Source of the DNA: Bacillus sp. 7884-1
GTDB lineage: Bacteria > Bacillota > Bacilli > Bacillales > Cytobacillaceae
Assembly (NCBI RefSeq): GCF_002272245.1
Contig: NZ_NPDD01000019.1
Location: 1 to 53,216 of the forward strand
Reading direction: 5' to 3'
Length of the DNA: 53,216 bases
In this document: piece after piece, positions 15,420 to 25,436 of the stretch
Numbering within the stretch: the first letter of the stretch is position 1
Layout: each line of letters opens with the position of its first letter
The notes under the pieces: generated by a model
What the model was told of the DNA's origin: nothing
The model's database searches: none
The model's input: the letters and a program-made list of their open reading frames with translations, nothing else
Program-made: the position numbers and the translations under genes

Positions 15420-16964
15420 ATGAAACCGTATACGCATGAACCATTTACTAATTTTGCAGATGAAACTAATAAACAAGCAATTCAACAAGCATTTTCCTAC
15501 GTTCAATCTCAGCTAGGAAAGGAATATCCAGTTGTAATTGGCGGAGAGTCTATTACAACTGATAAAAAAATTCAGTCTATTAATCCAGCAAATAAAGAAG
15601 AAGTCATCGGAAGTGTTTCTATGGCAGACCAAGAACTTGCAGAAAAGGCAATGCAAACGGCATTAACTGCATTTGAATCTTGGAAAAAGTGGAAGCCTGA
15701 GCACCGTGCAAACATCCTATTCCGTGCCGCAGCTATGTTACGTCGCCGTAAACATGAATTTTCTGCTTATCTTGTAAAAGAAGCAGGAAAGCCATGGAAA
15801 GAAGCGGATGCCGATACTGCAGAAGCTATTGATTTTATCGAGTATTACGGTCGTCAAATGCTGCGTATTAAAGAAGGTTTTCCTGTTCAAAGCCGTGATG
15901 GAGAATATAATCAATACCACTATATTCCACTAGGTGTTGGAATCATTATTTCACCATTTAACTTCCCATTGGCAATTATGGCTGGAACAACTGTTGCAGC
16001 AATTGTTTCTGGAAACACGGTTCTTCTCAAGCCTGCAAACTCAACACCAATTGTAGCTGCAAAATTTGTAGAGCTTATGCATGAGGCAGGATTACCGAAT
16101 GGAGTATTAAACTTTGTACCTGGAAGCGGAGCTCAAATTGGAGATTATCTAGTGGATCATCCAAAAACTCGTTTCGTATCCTTCACTGGTTCCCGTGAGG
16201 TAGGCTGCCGAATCAATGAACGAGCTGCAAAAGTTAATCCGGGGCAAATTTGGATTAAACGCGTTATTGCTGAAATGGGCGGTAAGGACACGGTTGTTGT
16301 CGATAAAGAAGCTGACTTAGAATTAGCATCAGCAAGCATTGTTTACTCGGCTTTTGGATTTTCTGGCCAGAAATGTTCAGCAGGCTCCCGAGCGGTTGTT
16401 CATCAAGATGTTTATGATGAAGTACTTGAAAAAGCTGTTGCCTTCACAAAGACACTTACACTTGGTAACCCAGAAGACCTATCTAATTATATGGGTCCAG
16501 TGATTGATGAAAAATCATTTAAAAAAATCATGAATTATATCGAAGTCGGTAAACAAGAAGGCAGATTAATGACTGGCGGAGAAGGCGATGACTCCAAGGG
16601 TTACTTTATTCAACCAACGATAGTCGCAGATTTAGATGAAAATTCTCGACTTATGCAAGAAGAGATTTTTGGACCAGTTGTTGGTTTCTCGAAAGCTCGT
16701 GATTTCGATCATATGATGAAAATTGCTAATAACACAGACTACGGTCTAACAGGTGCCTTAATTTCTAATAACCGTGAGCACATCGAACGTGCTCGTGAGG
16801 AATTCCATGTAGGAAATCTTTATTTTAACCGTACATGTACAGGTGCTATTGTAGGTTATCAGCCATTTGGCGGATTCAATATGTCAGGAACCGATTCAAA
16901 GGCTGGAGGACCTGATTATTTACTGCTTCATATGCAAGCTAAAACAACATCTGAAACGCTATAA
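15420..16964 (+). CDS. rocA: 1-Pyrroline-5-carboxylate dehydrogenase
   Basis: Oxidises P5C/glutamate semialdehyde to glutamate with NAD; 514 aa, matching the B. subtilis RocA/PutC length. Aldehyde dehydrogenase features are present: SPFNFPLA in the cofactor region, catalytic Glu285 in IAEMGGKD, catalytic Cys319 in SGQKCSAG, and the [10 protein letters not shown] motif near the end. First gene of a sigma-54 operon with rocD 12 bases downstream. Ribosome binding site AAGGGGG. The first 15 bases of the gene also resemble a cre site with one mismatch. Confidence 0.95.
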   Translation: MKPYTHEPFTNFADETNKQAIQQAFSYVQSQLGKEYPVVIGGESITTDKKIQSINPANKEEVIGSVSMADQELAEKAMQTALTAFESWKKWKPEHRANILFRAAAMLRRRKHEFSAYLVKEAGKPWKEADADTAEAIDFIEYYGRQMLRIKEGFPVQSRDGEYNQYHYIPLGVGIIISPFNFPLAIMAGTTVAAIVSGNTVLLKPANSTPIVAAKFVELMHEAGLPNGVLNFVPGSGAQIGDYLVDHPKTRFVSFTGSREVGCRINERAAKVNPGQIWIKRVIAEMGGKDTVVVDKEADLELASASIVYSAFGFSGQKCSAGSRAVVHQDVYDEVLEKAVAFTKTLTLGNPEDLSNYMGPVIDEKSFKKIMNYIEVGKQEGRLMTGGEGDDSKGYFIQPTIVADLDENSRLMQEEIFGPVVGFSKARDFDHMMKIANNTDYGLTGALISNNREHIERAREEFHVGNLYFNRTCTGAIVGYQPFGGFNMSGTDSKAGGPDYLLLHMQAKTTSETL

Positions 16965-16976
16965 GGAGGAAACTAA

Positions 16977-18182
16977 ATGAATACTACTACTTTAAATAAA
17001 ACAACTGAAATCATCGAGCAAACACAAAAATTTGGTGCAAATAACTATCATCCGCTGCCAATCGTGGTATCTAAGGCAGAGGGAGTTTGGGTTGAAAGTC
17101 CAGAAGGAAACCGCTATATGGATATGTTAAGTGCCTATTCTGCAGTAAACCAAGGTCACCGTCATCCTAAAATCATACAAGCATTAAAAGACCAAGCCGA
17201 TAAAGTAACATTAACGTCACGTGCTTTCCATAATGACCAGCTTGGTCCTTGGTATGAGAAAATCTGTAAAATAACGAATAAAGAAATGGCACTTCCAATG
17301 AATACTGGTGCTGAAGCAGTTGAAACAGCCATTAAAGCTGCTCGACGCTGGGGCTATGATGTAAAAGGAATAGCTGAGAATCAAGCTGAAATTATTGCTT
17401 GTACAGGTAACTTCCATGGAAGGACAATGGGAGCTGTTTCCTTATCATCAGATCCTGAATATAAGCGTGGATTTGGTCCAATGCTTCCAGGAATTAAGTT
17501 AATTCCTTATGGAGATCTTGAGGCATTAAAAGCAGCCATCACTCCAAATACGGCAGCATTCTTAATCGAACCGATTCAAGGTGAAGCAGGAATTATCTTG
17601 CCTCCTGAAGGATTCTTAAAAGCGGCATCTGACCTATGTAAAGAAAACAGCGTATTATTTATAGCAGATGAAATTCAAGTTGGTTTAGCTCGAACAGGAA
17701 AAATGTTCGCGACCGAATGGGAAGAAGTTAACCCTGATATGTTAATTTTAGGAAAAGCACTTGGTGGCGGAGTATTCCCGATTTCTTGTGTTGTTGCTAA
17801 TTCTGATGTTTTGGGAGTATTTAATCCAGGTTCACATGGTTCTACTTTCGGAGGAAATCCACTTGCTTGTGCTGTATCGCTTGCCGCATTAGAAGTAATC
17901 GAGGAAGAAAAACTTGCAGACCGTTCTCTTGAATTAGGTACTTATTTCCTAGAACAATTAAAAACCATTAATAATCCTGCAATAAAAGAAATTAGAGGCA
18001 GAGGTTTATTTATAGGTGTAGAACTTACTGAAGAAGCAAGACCATACTGCGAGCAATTAAAAGAAGAGGGCTTATTATGTAAAGAAACACATGATACCGT
18101 TATTCGCTTCGCGCCTCCGCTTATTATTACGAAGGAAGAAATTGATTGGGCCGTTGAGAAAATCACTAAGGTTTTAGCTTAA
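16977..18182 (+). CDS. rocD: Ornithine aminotransferase
   Basis: Transfers the delta-amino group of ornithine to 2-oxoglutarate, giving glutamate semialdehyde (P5C) and glutamate; PLP enzyme, fold type I. The 401-aa protein shows [19 protein letters not shown], the PLP aspartate in ADEIQVG and the Schiff-base Lys260 in LGKALGGG. An AAGGAGG ribosome binding site lies 12 bases after rocA. It feeds RocA and, through glutamate, RocG; the order rocA-rocD-rocG differs from B. subtilis, where these genes are split among operons. Confidence 0.95.
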   Translation: MNTTTLNKTTEIIEQTQKFGANNYHPLPIVVSKAEGVWVESPEGNRYMDMLSAYSAVNQGHRHPKIIQALKDQADKVTLTSRAFHNDQLGPWYEKICKITNKEMALPMNTGAEAVETAIKAARRWGYDVKGIAENQAEIIACTGNFHGRTMGAVSLSSDPEYKRGFGPMLPGIKLIPYGDLEALKAAITPNTAAFLIEPIQGEAGIILPPEGFLKAASDLCKENSVLFIADEIQVGLARTGKMFATEWEEVNPDMLILGKALGGGVFPISCVVANSDVLGVFNPGSHGSTFGGNPLACAVSLAALEVIEEEKLADRSLELGTYFLEQLKTINNPAIKEIRGRGLFIGVELTEEARPYCEQLKEEGLLCKETHDTVIRFAPPLIITKEEIDWAVEKITKVLA

Positions 18183-18222
18183 GAATTATATTTCCATATT
18201 ACTAAACTACGAGGTGTAGGAC

Positions 18223-19515
18223 ATGTCTGTTAAGACTGTGATGAATGAAATGTCAAAAGAACAGCAAAAGGAAAAAGAATCTTTAAACTTATACTACTCT
18301 ACGCAAACGGTCATACAGGAAGCATTAACGAAGCTAGGCTACAATAGTGAAATGTATGAACTATTAAAAGAACCGATTCGATTATTGACAGTTAGAATTC
18401 CAGTTCGCATGGATGATGGTGCAGTTAAAATCTTTACCGGATACCGTTCACAGCATAACGATGCGGTTGGACCAACAAAGGGCGGCGTTCGCTTTCATCC
18501 TGATGTGGATGAAGCGGAGGTAAAAGCCTTATCGATTTGGATGAGTTTAAAGTGTGGGATTACTAACCTTCCTTATGGTGGCGGTAAAGGCGGTATCATC
18601 TGTGACCCAAGGAAGATGTCTTTCAGAGAGCTTGAGAGATTAAGCCGCGGCTATGTGCGTGCGATCAGTCAAATCGTAGGACCAACAAAAGATATACCAG
18701 CTCCGGATGTTTATACAAACTCTCAAATCATGGCATGGATGATGGACGAGTACAGTCGTTTACGTGAATTTGATTCACCAGGATTTATTACTGGTAAACC
18801 CCTAGTATTAGGCGGTTCGCATGGACGTGAAACCGCAACTGCCCGTGGTGTTACCATTTGTATTAATGAAGCAGTTAAGAAAATTGGAAAAGAGCTTCAG
18901 GGAGCTCGAGTGGTTATCCAGGGATTTGGAAACGCAGGCAGCTACCTAGCTAAATTTATGCATGACGCTGGTGCAAAAGTGGTCGCTGTTTCCGATGTAT
19001 ACGGCGGAGTTTATGATCCAGACGGACTTGATATCAATTATTTACTTGATAGAAGAGATAGTTTCGGTACATTCTCTCAGCTATTTACGGACACAATCAG
19101 CAACCAGGAATTACTAGAATTAGAATGTGATATTCTTGTACCTGCTGCGATTTCGAACCAAATCACCGAAGAGAATGCTGCTAACATTAAAGCGGGCATT
19201 GTGGTTGAAGCAGCAAATGGACCGACCACTCTTGAAGCTACAAAGATTTTAACAGAGCGTGGAGTTCTTCTTGTTCCGGATATTCTTGCAAGTGCAGGCG
19301 GGGTTACGGTTTCTTATTTTGAATGGGTGCAAAACAATCAGGGTTACTATTGGTCTGAAGAAGAGGTCATGGAAAAGCTTGAGAAGGTAATGGTTAGTTC
19401 TTTTGACACAATTTATCAACAGGCTCAGACCCATCAGGTTGATATGCGGTTAGCTGCATATATGGTTGGGATTAAGAAAGTAGCAGAAGCATCTCAATTC
19501 AGAGGTTGGGTTTAA
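18223..19515 (+). CDS. rocG: Catabolic NAD-glutamate dehydrogenase
   Basis: Deaminates glutamate to 2-oxoglutarate and ammonium, the last step of ornithine/arginine catabolism. The 430-aa protein has the substrate-site motif NLPYGGGKGGI with the catalytic lysine and the Rossmann motif GFGNAGSY. The start ATG has an ACGAGGTG ribosome binding site; a second in-frame ATG lies 6 codons in. The placement directly behind rocA and rocD under one sigma-54 promoter supports RocG over the cryptic GudB type. Ends at a strong terminator. Confidence 0.93.
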   Translation: MSVKTVMNEMSKEQQKEKESLNLYYSTQTVIQEALTKLGYNSEMYELLKEPIRLLTVRIPVRMDDGAVKIFTGYRSQHNDAVGPTKGGVRFHPDVDEAEVKALSIWMSLKCGITNLPYGGGKGGIICDPRKMSFRELERLSRGYVRAISQIVGPTKDIPAPDVYTNSQIMAWMMDEYSRLREFDSPGFITGKPLVLGGSHGRETATARGVTICINEAVKKIGKELQGARVVIQGFGNAGSYLAKFMHDAGAKVVAVSDVYGGVYDPDGLDINYLLDRRDSFGTFSQLFTDTISNQELLELECDILVPAAISNQITEENAANIKAGIVVEAANGPTTLEATKILTERGVLLVPDILASAGGVTVSYFEWVQNNQGYYWSEEEVMEKLEKVMVSSFDTIYQQAQTHQVDMRLAAYMVGIKKVAEASQFRGWV

Positions 19516-19539
19516 TATAAAACTATAAAGATACTCTAC

Positions 19540-19576
19540 AAAAGCCTTGCAGAATGTAATCTGCAAGGCTTTTATC
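19540..19576 (+). terminator. Terminator after rocADG
   Basis: Perfect stem AAAAGCCTTGCAG / CTGCAAGGCTTTT with an 8-base loop. A-rich and T-rich flanks let it serve the convergent aldehyde dehydrogenase gene as well. Confidence 0.9.
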
Positions 19577-19581
19577 CGCAA

Positions 19582-20949
19582 TTATTTAATAAAACGTTTA
19601 ATTTGTTTTAGTGCATCTTTACGATTTGGATATCTAAATGGTAAATCAAAGGTAGTCGTTTGTTTTAAGATACTTTTATGGTGGGAGAAGACATCGAAGC
19701 TTCCTCTGCCATGGTAGGCGCCAATTCCACTTTCACCGACACCACCAAAAGGAAGATATGGTGAACTAAGGTGAATAACGGTATCGTTTATACATCCTCC
19801 GCCAAAAGAGATAGAGTCTAAAATGGTTCCTTGGAACTCTTTGCTTTCAGAGAAAATATAAAGAGCCAAAGGTTTAGGGTGTTCATTTATTTTATGAATC
19901 ATGGTTGCTTCATTATCGTATTCAAGGACAGGGAGGACAGGGCCGAAAATTTCCTCCTGCATCACAGGGTCATCCCAAGTGACTCCGCCAAGGACTGTCG
20001 GCTCAATTGTAAGAGTATCGATAGAATAATTGCCGCCATGAAGGATTTCTCCACTCGAGAGTAAGCCGGTCACACGATTAAAATGACGTTCAGAGACGAT
20101 TCTCGTAAATTCACCATTTTTGACGATATCTTCATAAAGCTCATTAATACTCTGTTTGAATATTTTAATAAATTCTTCATTAATGTCTTTGTGTACGTAT
20201 AAATAATCAGGGGCTACACATGTTTGACCAGCATTGATAAACTTGCCCCAGGCTATTCGTTTTGCTGCTAATTTAAGATTCGCATCATGATGAACGATGC
20301 AAGGACTTTTTCCTCCTAGTTCAAGAGTAACAGGAGTTAAGTGTTTTGCGGCCGCTTCCATAATGACCCTTCCTACAGAAACACTTCCAGTAAAGAATAT
20401 ATAATCGAATTTTTCTTTTAATAAGGTCTGAGTGGTATCGGCGTCACCTTGGACAACGGATACGTATTCTTGTGGAAAGGTTTTATTGATAATCTCTGTC
20501 ATGAGCCTTGACGTTTCTGGTGTTAGTTCAGAGGGTTTTAGTACAGCACAATTTCCCGCTGCAATGGCACCAATAAGAGGAGCAATGGCTAATTGTAAAG
20601 GATAATTCCAAGGAGATATGATCAATGCCACCCCATAAGGCTCAGAATATATATATCCCTTAGATCCCATTTGGGTTAGGGCTGTTTTAACTTTTTTAGG
20701 CTGAGTCCATTCTCTAATATGTTTGAGAGTAAAGCGAATCTCCTCAAGTAAAATTCCCATTTCGCTAATATAAGAGTCAAAGTCACTCTTATTCAAATCC
20801 TTTTTAAGTGCTGCCATTATTTCCGTTTCATGCGAGCGAATCATGTTTCCTAATGAAGTTAATGCTTCTATTCGGAATGAAATATCTTTTGTTTTTCCAG
20901 ATAGATAAAAATCCCGCTGCTCTTTCAGTAAATGACTAAAACCTTCCAT
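19582..20949 (-). CDS. Class 3-type aldehyde dehydrogenase (YwdH-like)
   Basis: A 455-aa NAD(P)-dependent aldehyde dehydrogenase of the short form close to B. subtilis YwdH and fatty aldehyde dehydrogenases. Visible are ISPWNYPLQL, the catalytic Glu in LELGGKSP and the catalytic Cys in NAGQTCVAPDY. A GTG at 20955 is in frame, but GGGAGGTG is spaced correctly for the ATG at 20949. The C-terminal tail after the catalytic core (YPNRKDALKQIKRFIK) is basic. Transcribed alone; convergent with rocG. Probably detoxifies medium- or long-chain aldehydes (inference from family). Confidence 0.9.
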   Translation of the reverse strand: MEGFSHLLKEQRDFYLSGKTKDISFRIEALTSLGNMIRSHETEIMAALKKDLNKSDFDSYISEMGILLEEIRFTLKHIREWTQPKKVKTALTQMGSKGYIYSEPYGVALIISPWNYPLQLAIAPLIGAIAAGNCAVLKPSELTPETSRLMTEIINKTFPQEYVSVVQGDADTTQTLLKEKFDYIFFTGSVSVGRVIMEAAAKHLTPVTLELGGKSPCIVHHDANLKLAAKRIAWGKFINAGQTCVAPDYLYVHKDINEEFIKIFKQSINELYEDIVKNGEFTRIVSERHFNRVTGLLSSGEILHGGNYSIDTLTIEPTVLGGVTWDDPVMQEEIFGPVLPVLEYDNEATMIHKINEHPKPLALYIFSESKEFQGTILDSISFGGGCINDTVIHLSSPYLPFGGVGESGIGAYHGRGSFDVFSHHKSILKQTTTFDLPFRYPNRKDALKQIKRFIK

Positions 20950-21092
20950 ACTCACACCTCCCTCACAGATAATGATATTCTATCACATCTTATTTTAATA
21001 ACCAGATTTGAATGAGGCTAAATGGAATATTTTTGTATGAATAAAAATAATCGGAGAATACTATAACTAAATACTTGCGAAGGAGATAGCAA

Positions 21093-21341
21093 ATGTCTAT
21101 TGAAACAGGAATGAAATATCAAATATCTCAGAATATAAAAGGGAATTTTAATTCTGCAGATTCATTAACGGTAACGACAAACAATGGGATAACGATTCAA
21201 TTTACACTTGATGATGGTAAAGGACATGGGTCAATGCCACTGGATCATTTAAACTATTTATTAAAAAGATCCAACCTTACCCCGATTACATCTAACAAAA
21301 GAGTACTATTAAATCCAGAGAATGAAGAAAAAATAGGTTGA
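21093..21341 (+). CDS. Small protein of unknown function (82 aa)
   Basis: An 82-codon frame with an excellent ribosome binding site (GAAGGAGAT) and its own terminator. The product begins MSIETGMKYQISQNI and is rich in beta-type sequence (SLTVTTNNGITIQFTLDDG), with a short helical segment HLNYLLKRSN. No signal peptide, cysteine or membrane helix. I do not recognise the family. It stands alone between the aldehyde dehydrogenase and the tetR gene. Confidence 0.65.
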   Translation: MSIETGMKYQISQNIKGNFNSADSLTVTTNNGITIQFTLDDGKGHGSMPLDHLNYLLKRSNLTPITSNKRVLLNPENEEKIG

Positions 21342-21346
21342 GCGAG

Positions 21347-21378
21347 TAACCCTCCATGTATGCCATAGAGGGTTTTTA
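21347..21378 (+). terminator. Terminator after the 82-aa gene
   Basis: Stem TAACCCTC / GAGGGTTT with a 13-base loop and a short T run. Confidence 0.7.
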
Positions 21379-21380
21379 AC

Positions 21381-21980
21381 TTATTTATTTTCTTTCATTA
21401 ACATTTTTAATAAGTATGAAGCATAGGCTTCAGAAATTTCTTCTGCACTTTGAGGACCATTTTGATCATACCATTCTTGAATCCAGTTAAGTGCCCCTAA
21501 AATAATTAGACGTACCATTTTAACATCTACATGATTAAACACTTGTTTACCAATGCCCTCATGAATAATTCTATCAAAATATTGAGAGTAACTTTTTCTT
21601 AACTCGAGGACTTCCTTAAGTTGTTCATCAGAAAAATTATGATTTGGCTTTGATAGAGCCATGAACATAGATTTCTCACTAGTAGCGAGTAGAATATGTT
21701 CTTTAATTGCGTTTCTTAGCTTTTCGACTGGAGTCAGTTCACTATCGATAACTTTCTCAATTCCATCAAGACAGATCTCCATAATCATTAAATGACATTG
21801 ATACAGAAGGTCATCCTTATTTTTAAAGTAATAATACATTGATCCTTTTGTCATGAGAAGTTTGGCGGCAATTTCCTCCATCGTCGTTCCTTGGTATCCT
21901 TTTTCAACAAGAACCGCCGCAGCAGAACGAAGGATCTCCTGCTTTTTTTTCGCCATTTTCAGCGCTCTAAAAGAAGACAT
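21381..21980 (-). CDS. TetR family repressor of the acyl-CoA operon
   Basis: A 199-aa regulator with a TetR-type N-terminal helix-turn-helix (about residues 12-58: ILRSAAAVLVEKGYQGTTME, then LLMTKGSMYYYFKNKDDLL) and a helical ligand-binding domain. It is transcribed away from a CoA transferase/dehydrogenase/thiolase operon, so it probably senses an acyl-CoA like FadR/YsiA of B. subtilis. Ribosome binding site GGAGGTT. The intergenic region carries a repeated TTTAAAYATAGGT motif that may be its operator. Confidence 0.85.
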   Translation of the reverse strand: MSSFRALKMAKKKQEILRSAAAVLVEKGYQGTTMEEIAAKLLMTKGSMYYYFKNKDDLLYQCHLMIMEICLDGIEKVIDSELTPVEKLRNAIKEHILLATSEKSMFMALSKPNHNFSDEQLKEVLELRKSYSQYFDRIIHEGIGKQVFNHVDVKMVRLIILGALNWIQEWYDQNGPQSAEEISEAYASYLLKMLMKENK

Positions 21981-22052
21981 GATTTAACCTCCTAACCTAT
22001 CAAACTTGTAATCTGTATATATTTTTTCAACTATTATCTTTTTTTTCCCTTT

Positions 22053-22106
22053 GTTTAAATATAGGTCAGCTATACTGAAAAATCAATGGAATTTAAACAT
22101 AGGTTC
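22053..22106. promoter_or_regulatory. Direct repeat, possible TetR operator
   Basis: TTTAAATATAGGTCA (22054-22068) is repeated as TTTAAACATAGGTTCA (about 22092-22107), 38 bp apart, between the divergent tetR gene and the acyl-CoA operon. The function as an operator is inferred from position. Confidence 0.4.
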
Positions 22107-22120
22107 AAAAAATAAATTCA

Positions 22121-22175
22121 TTGTAAAATTTTAAGAAAATTGCTATTATTTAAAATAGAGATGTAAACGGTGTCA
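22121..22175 (+). promoter_or_regulatory. Promoter and CcpA cre site of the acyl-CoA operon
   Basis: TTGTAA (22121-22126), 17-base spacer, TATTAT (22144-22149). The sequence ATGTAAACGGTGTCA at 22161-22175 fits the cre consensus WTGNAANCGNWNNCW at every position and starts about five bases past the expected transcription start, a repressing position. Confidence 0.72.
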
Positions 22176-22208
22176 TACAAGGTATTTTGTTATTAAGGAG
22201 ATGATAGT

Positions 22209-23345
22209 TTGTTACCTCTTGAAGGTATTCGAGTCCTTGACCTCACAAGGCTTCTTCCTGGGCCCTATTGCTCATTATTACTTGCTGATTACGGTGCAGA
22301 TGTGATAAAGGTGGAAGACCCTAAAAGTGGGGATTATTCCCGCTGGTACGAACCAAAGGTAAACGATGATCAAAGTGCTATGTTTATCTCACTAAACCGC
22401 AATAAACGCAGCATTACCCTTGACCTTAAAGACGAAAAGGATAAAGAGGCTTTTATTTCTTTAATTAAAACTGCAGATGTCCTGATTGAATCATTCCGTC
22501 CAGGTGTTATGGATCGGCTAGGGCTCGGGTTTGAGGAATTAAAGGTACATAATCCAAAACTGATTTATTGTGCGATAACAGGATATGGCCAAACTGGTCC
22601 ATACGCAAAAGAGGCAGGGCACGATATAAATTTCTTGAGTTACTCAGGACTTTTACATTTGCAAGGCGCTCCGAATGAAAAACCACTTATCCCATCCGTT
22701 CAAATTGGTGATATTGGAGGGGGAGCGTTGATGGCTGCTATTGGTATCCTACTTGCTATCATCGATGCAAAGAAATCTAACACCAGTCAGTTTGTAGATA
22801 TCTCGATGCTTGATGGTGCACTTTCATGGATGCATACGATTCTGCCAAACTATTGGACTTCCGGTGAGATGCCAAATCGCGGGGAACTGACCTTAAACGG
22901 GGGGAAAGCATGTTATGAGATTTATAGAACAAAAGACAATCGATACATTTCCGTTGGAGCACTTGAATATAAGTTTTGGAAGAATTTTTGTAAGGTTATC
23001 GGTAAGGAAGAACTGATAGAAAAACTAGATGAACCCCAAGAACAGCAGCGCTTAATGAAGCAGGAAGTTCAAGCAGCCATCCATCAAAAAACATTAGAAG
23101 AATGGCTCGAGCTTTTTGAGGGTATTGATGCCTGTGTCTCCCCAGTCTTAACTCCAGAAGAACTCGCAGATCATCCACAAATTAAACATCGTCAAATGAT
23201 TGAAGATATCACACATCCAGATGTGGGAGTAATCAAACAAATAGGAAATCCTATAAAACTATCAAATTCAACTGTTCGTACAAGACGGCATGCGCCTGGA
23301 CTTGGGGAACATACAAAGGAAATTTTGAATGACCTAGGTTTTTAG
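22209..23345 (+). CDS. CaiB/BaiF-type CoA transferase
   Basis: A family III CoA transferase of 378 aa, normal length. The start PLEGIRVLDLTRLLPGPYCS, DVIKVEDPKSGD, the catalytic-aspartate region GHDINFLSYSG and the YGQTGPY motif are typical. It moves CoA between carboxylic acids and acyl-CoAs; the substrate is not evident. It starts with TTG, supported by AAGGAGAT eight bases upstream. First gene of an operon with an SDR dehydrogenase and a thiolase, so it may activate a branched or medium-chain acid for beta-oxidation; relatives include alpha-methylacyl-CoA racemase. Confidence 0.88.
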   Translation: MLPLEGIRVLDLTRLLPGPYCSLLLADYGADVIKVEDPKSGDYSRWYEPKVNDDQSAMFISLNRNKRSITLDLKDEKDKEAFISLIKTADVLIESFRPGVMDRLGLGFEELKVHNPKLIYCAITGYGQTGPYAKEAGHDINFLSYSGLLHLQGAPNEKPLIPSVQIGDIGGGALMAAIGILLAIIDAKKSNTSQFVDISMLDGALSWMHTILPNYWTSGEMPNRGELTLNGGKACYEIYRTKDNRYISVGALEYKFWKNFCKVIGKEELIEKLDEPQEQQRLMKQEVQAAIHQKTLEEWLELFEGIDACVSPVLTPEELADHPQIKHRQMIEDITHPDVGVIKQIGNPIKLSNSTVRTRRHAPGLGEHTKEILNDLGF

Positions 23346-23378
23346 AATGAGAATGATCATGAGAAAGGGGATAGGAAT

Positions 23379-24146
23379 ATGAGAATACAAGATTCCATTG
23401 CTTTGGTAACGGGTGGTGCTTCGGGACTTGGAGAAGCAACTGTCCGAAATATTGTGAAGAACGGCGGAAAAGCCGCTATTCTTGACCTCTCTGAAGATAG
23501 AGGAACAAGGTTAGCAGAAGAATTAGGGGAGAATGCTGTTTTCTACAAAACAAATGTTACGAGCGAGGAAGATGTTCAAAATGCCATCAATGCTGCCATT
23601 GCTCAATTTGGCAGCATCAATACGGTGGTGAATTGTGCGGGTATTGCAGTTGCTGAAAAAACAGTAGGTAGAAATCAAGCACATAGTTTTGATAATTTTA
23701 AAAAGGTAATTGAAATTAATTTAATTGGCACTTTTAACGTCATTCGCCTTGCAGCTGCCAAAATGGTAAATAATTCGCCGAATCAAGAAGGAGAAAGAGG
23801 AGTGATCATCAATACGGCATCTGTTGCAGCCTTTGACGGTCAAATTGGTCAAGCTGCTTACAGTGCCTCTAAGGGCGGCGTAGTTGGTATGACATTGCCT
23901 ATTGCCCGCGACTTAGCGAAGTCTGGAATTAGAGTCATGACCATCGCACCTGGATTAATTGAAACACCACTTTTTGGTTCATTGTCTGAACAGGCTAAAG
24001 CCGCCTTGGAAACCCAGGTTCCATTCCCTTCAAGACTTGGACGTCCTTCTGAATATGCACAATTAACTCAGTCTATCATCGAAAATGTCATGCTTAATGG
24101 CGAAACCATCCGATTAGATGGCGCCATACGTATGGCACCAAGATAA
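23379..24146 (+). CDS. Short-chain dehydrogenase, 3-hydroxyacyl-CoA dehydrogenase type 2-like
   Basis: A 255-aa classical SDR: cofactor motif [10 protein letters not shown] (about 11-20), [10 protein letters not shown], catalytic serine in [10 protein letters not shown] and YSASKGG with the catalytic Tyr/Lys. The sequence around [17 protein letters not shown] resembles HSD17B10-type 3-hydroxyacyl-CoA dehydrogenases, which oxidise 3-hydroxyacyl-CoA with NAD. It lies between a CoA transferase and a thiolase, and fits the penultimate beta-oxidation step. Ribosome binding site AAAGGGG. Confidence 0.88.
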   Translation: MRIQDSIALVTGGASGLGEATVRNIVKNGGKAAILDLSEDRGTRLAEELGENAVFYKTNVTSEEDVQNAINAAIAQFGSINTVVNCAGIAVAEKTVGRNQAHSFDNFKKVIEINLIGTFNVIRLAAAKMVNNSPNQEGERGVIINTASVAAFDGQIGQAAYSASKGGVVGMTLPIARDLAKSGIRVMTIAPGLIETPLFGSLSEQAKAALETQVPFPSRLGRPSEYAQLTQSIIENVMLNGETIRLDGAIRMAPR

Positions 24147-24191
24147 ATCAACATTAAATAAAAAATATAAAACACATTGGAGGAAGATAAA

Positions 24192-25346
24192 ATGCGTGAA
24201 GTTGTGATTGTTGAAGGAGTTCGTACACCGGTTGGAAAAAGAAAAGGGCTATTGAGTTCAGTTCGTCCAGATGAACTCGCAGCAAAGGTATTAAAAGAAT
24301 TAGTAAATCGTGCTGGCATTTCTCCAGGAATCGTGCAGGACGTAATCTTAGGCTGTGTTTCCCAGGTGGAGGAACAAGGCATGAATATTGCACGTACTGC
24401 AACACTAATGGCAGACTTTCCAATCCATGTACCAGCAACTACTTTAGATCGTCAGTGCGGATCTGGCCAACAAGCGATTCACTTTGCTTCCCAAGCCATT
24501 CTCAGTGGCGATATGGATATCGTCATTGCAGGTGGGGTAGAAAGTATGACACGTGTTCCACTAGGGTCAACTCGTAAGCAATCAGGCTGGAGTGAAACCC
24601 TTACTTCTAAATATGAAATGATTCACCAAGGCTTATCTGCGGAAAGAATTGCGGATCAATGGGGATTTACTCGCACTCAATTAGATGAATTTTCTGTTGA
24701 AAGCCATAATCGTGCACTAATAGCACAAGAAGAGGGCAGATTTGACAGAGAGATTATGCCTTTAGAAGTGACTTTAGAGGATGGTAGTACGGTGGTAGTG
24801 AAGCAGGATGAAGGACCTCGTAAGGGTTCCACTGTAGAAAAGTTGTCCACGCTTAAAACAGTCTTTAAAGAAGATGGAAAAATTCATGCAGGAAACGCCA
24901 GCCAAATGAGTGACGGTGCTGCAGCTGTTTTATTAATGTCTAGGGAAAAAGCGGAGGAATTAGGTCTTAAACCGCGATTCCGTATTGTTGCCCGTTCCGT
25001 AGTAGGATCTGATCCAACATTAATGCTGACTGGTCCAATTGAGGCGACTAGACAGGTTTTAGCCAAAGCTGGTCTAACAATTGACGATATGGACACCTAC
25101 GAAGTAAACGAAGCGTTTGCACCAGTACCAATGTGCTGGTTAGAAGAGATTAAGGCTGATCCAAAGAAATTAAATCCAAATGGAGGAGCCATTGCCCTGG
25201 GACATCCACTCGGGGCGACTGGTGCAAAATTGATGATTTCAATGATGCATGAATTAGAAAGAACAGGCGGCCGTTATGGATTGCAGGCAATTTGTGAAGG
25301 CGGCGGTATGGCGAACGGAACAATTATTGAAAGAATTAGCGAGTGA
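24192..25346 (+). CDS. Acetyl-CoA C-acyltransferase (thiolase)
   Basis: Cleaves 3-ketoacyl-CoA to acetyl-CoA and a shortened acyl-CoA. The 384-aa protein carries the acyl-accepting cysteine in DRQCGSGQQ (about residue 87), the histidine in ALGHPLGATGAK and the second cysteine in CEGGGMANG. The ATG at 24192 has the ribosome binding site GGAGGAAG; an in-frame ATG at 24177 has none. Third gene of the acyl-CoA operon, followed by a terminator. Confidence 0.92.
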   Translation: MREVVIVEGVRTPVGKRKGLLSSVRPDELAAKVLKELVNRAGISPGIVQDVILGCVSQVEEQGMNIARTATLMADFPIHVPATTLDRQCGSGQQAIHFASQAILSGDMDIVIAGGVESMTRVPLGSTRKQSGWSETLTSKYEMIHQGLSAERIADQWGFTRTQLDEFSVESHNRALIAQEEGRFDREIMPLEVTLEDGSTVVVKQDEGPRKGSTVEKLSTLKTVFKEDGKIHAGNASQMSDGAAAVLLMSREKAEELGLKPRFRIVARSVVGSDPTLMLTGPIEATRQVLAKAGLTIDDMDTYEVNEAFAPVPMCWLEEIKADPKKLNPNGGAIALGHPLGATGAKLMISMMHELERTGGRYGLQAICEGGGMANGTIIERISE

Positions 25347-25358
25347 GAATAGGTGGGG

Positions 25359-25398
25359 AATAAGCAGCAAAAGAGTCTTTTTTGCTGCTTATTTCTTT
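25359..25398 (+). terminator. Terminator after thiolase
   Basis: Stem AATAAGCAGCAAAA / TTTTGCTGCTTATT, then TCTTTT. The next gene lies 40 bases on and may be reached by readthrough. Confidence 0.82.
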
Positions 25399-25436
25399 TA
25401 CAAATTAATAGAAAATTAGAGGGAGGTGTAGTTTTT

